Part shown: piece by piece, positions 13,017-13,203 of the stretch
Numbering within the stretch: position 1 is the stretch's first letter
How the letters are laid out: every line of letters starts with the position of its first letter
Source: Bacteroidota bacterium
GTDB taxonomy: Bacteria; Bacteroidota; Bacteroidia; NS11-12g; UBA955
Assembly: GCA_030836345.1 (NCBI GenBank)
Contig: JAURQA010000134.1
Span: 1 to 13,203 of the forward strand
Direction of reading: 5' to 3'
DNA length: 13,203 bases
The notes under the pieces: generated by a model
Databases searched by the model: none
Told to the model about the DNA's origin: nothing
What the model saw: only the letters and a program-made list of their open reading frames with translations
Translations under genes and position numbers: made by a program

Positions 13017-13203
13017 TTAACGTCCGAAATAAACTAACAGAACTGATATATCCGCAGGAGATACTCCAGAAATTCGAGAAGCCTGTCCAATGGTGGTTGG
13101 TTTTATTTTAGACAACTTGTTTTTTGCTTCGCTACTCAAGGCTTTAATAGATCCATAGTCAAACTCCTCTGCAATAGTTAAGTGTTCAAGGCGCGTGAGT
13201 TTA
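13017..13203 (-). CDS. mnmG: tRNA wobble-uridine modification enzyme MnmG, C-terminal end (partial)
   Basis: The last 61 codons of a gene entering from the right edge and ending TAA at 13017-13019. The segment [19 protein letters not shown], then [20 protein letters not shown] and the terminal [10 protein letters not shown], is the highly conserved C-terminal helical domain of MnmG (GidA). MnmG works with MnmE to add the carboxymethylaminomethyl group at U34 of certain tRNAs, using FAD, NADH and a folate one-carbon donor. This terminal domain contacts MnmE and tRNA. The FAD-binding part is outside the window. The stop codon is followed with no gap by the ATG of the lipoprotein gene, so the two are likely co-transcribed and translationally coupled. 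Confidence 0.95.
   Translation of the reverse strand, partial: KLTRLEHLTIAEEFDYGSIKALSSEAKNKLSKIKPTTIGQASRISGVSPADISVLLVYFGR

Noticed and set aside
12730..13020. A 96-codon plus-strand frame opposite the lipoprotein N-terminus
   Set aside because: It is antisense to the signal peptide and Ig-like domain of a clearly recognised gene, with no promoter or homology cue.
1..13203. CRISPR, insertion sequence, phage, toxin-antitoxin or defence genes
   Set aside because: I looked on both strands for regular repeats, transposase motifs, terminal inverted repeats and small paired genes and saw none. The window is housekeeping and envelope in character.

Overview
The window looks like a chromosomal segment of a Bacteroidota bacterium, most likely of the Flavobacteriales type. 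Four things point there: outer-membrane beta-barrel and Ig-like lipoprotein families typical of that phylum; a Bacteroidota-type PheS and RF1; A/T-rich leaders in place of strong Shine-Dalgarno sites; and copies of the phylum-specific -7 promoter box TAnnTTTG in front of most genes. The content is mainly housekeeping and cell-envelope. I see no tRNA, rRNA, CRISPR array, insertion sequence, phage gene, or recognisable defence or biosynthetic system.

Left part (1-7340), mixed orientation. It opens with the 3' end of galE (+), then a TetR-family regulator (+). Next, on the minus strand, is a membrane-bound dicluster Fe-S protein (HdrC/NarI-like), followed downstream by an unlisted 52-residue membrane microprotein with its own promoter box. 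A DUF6268-like outer-membrane barrel (+) converges on an FMN-dependent NMO/FabK-family oxidoreductase (-), with a terminator hairpin folded across both 3' ends. An SDR-type epimerase (+, GTG start) diverges from the oxidoreductase. Then come a DUF6089-like outer-membrane barrel (+) and purQ (+).

Right part (7341-13203), all minus strand. Read in transcription order it holds the end of mnmG, an Ig-like (Big_5) lipoprotein starting on the base after the mnmG stop, a 392-bp island of about 21% GC, then pheS, lpxH, a secreted protein of unknown function and prfA in a tight run (7-nt gap, 8-nt overlap, 2-nt gap). A possible 38-residue single-pass membrane peptide follows prfA. The run combines translation (PheS, RF1), tRNA wobble modification (MnmG) and lipid A synthesis (LpxH).

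Several starts were corrected. For the Fe-S protein, purQ and pheS, the longest reading frame begins inside the -7 box, so the true start is a few codons downstream. For lpxH and the oxidoreductase the internal ATG is also preferred. The items most worth a second look are the AT-rich island upstream of pheS (nested inverted repeats and a near-consensus DnaA box), the two small membrane ORFs, and the Fe-S membrane protein lacking its usual CCG-domain partner.
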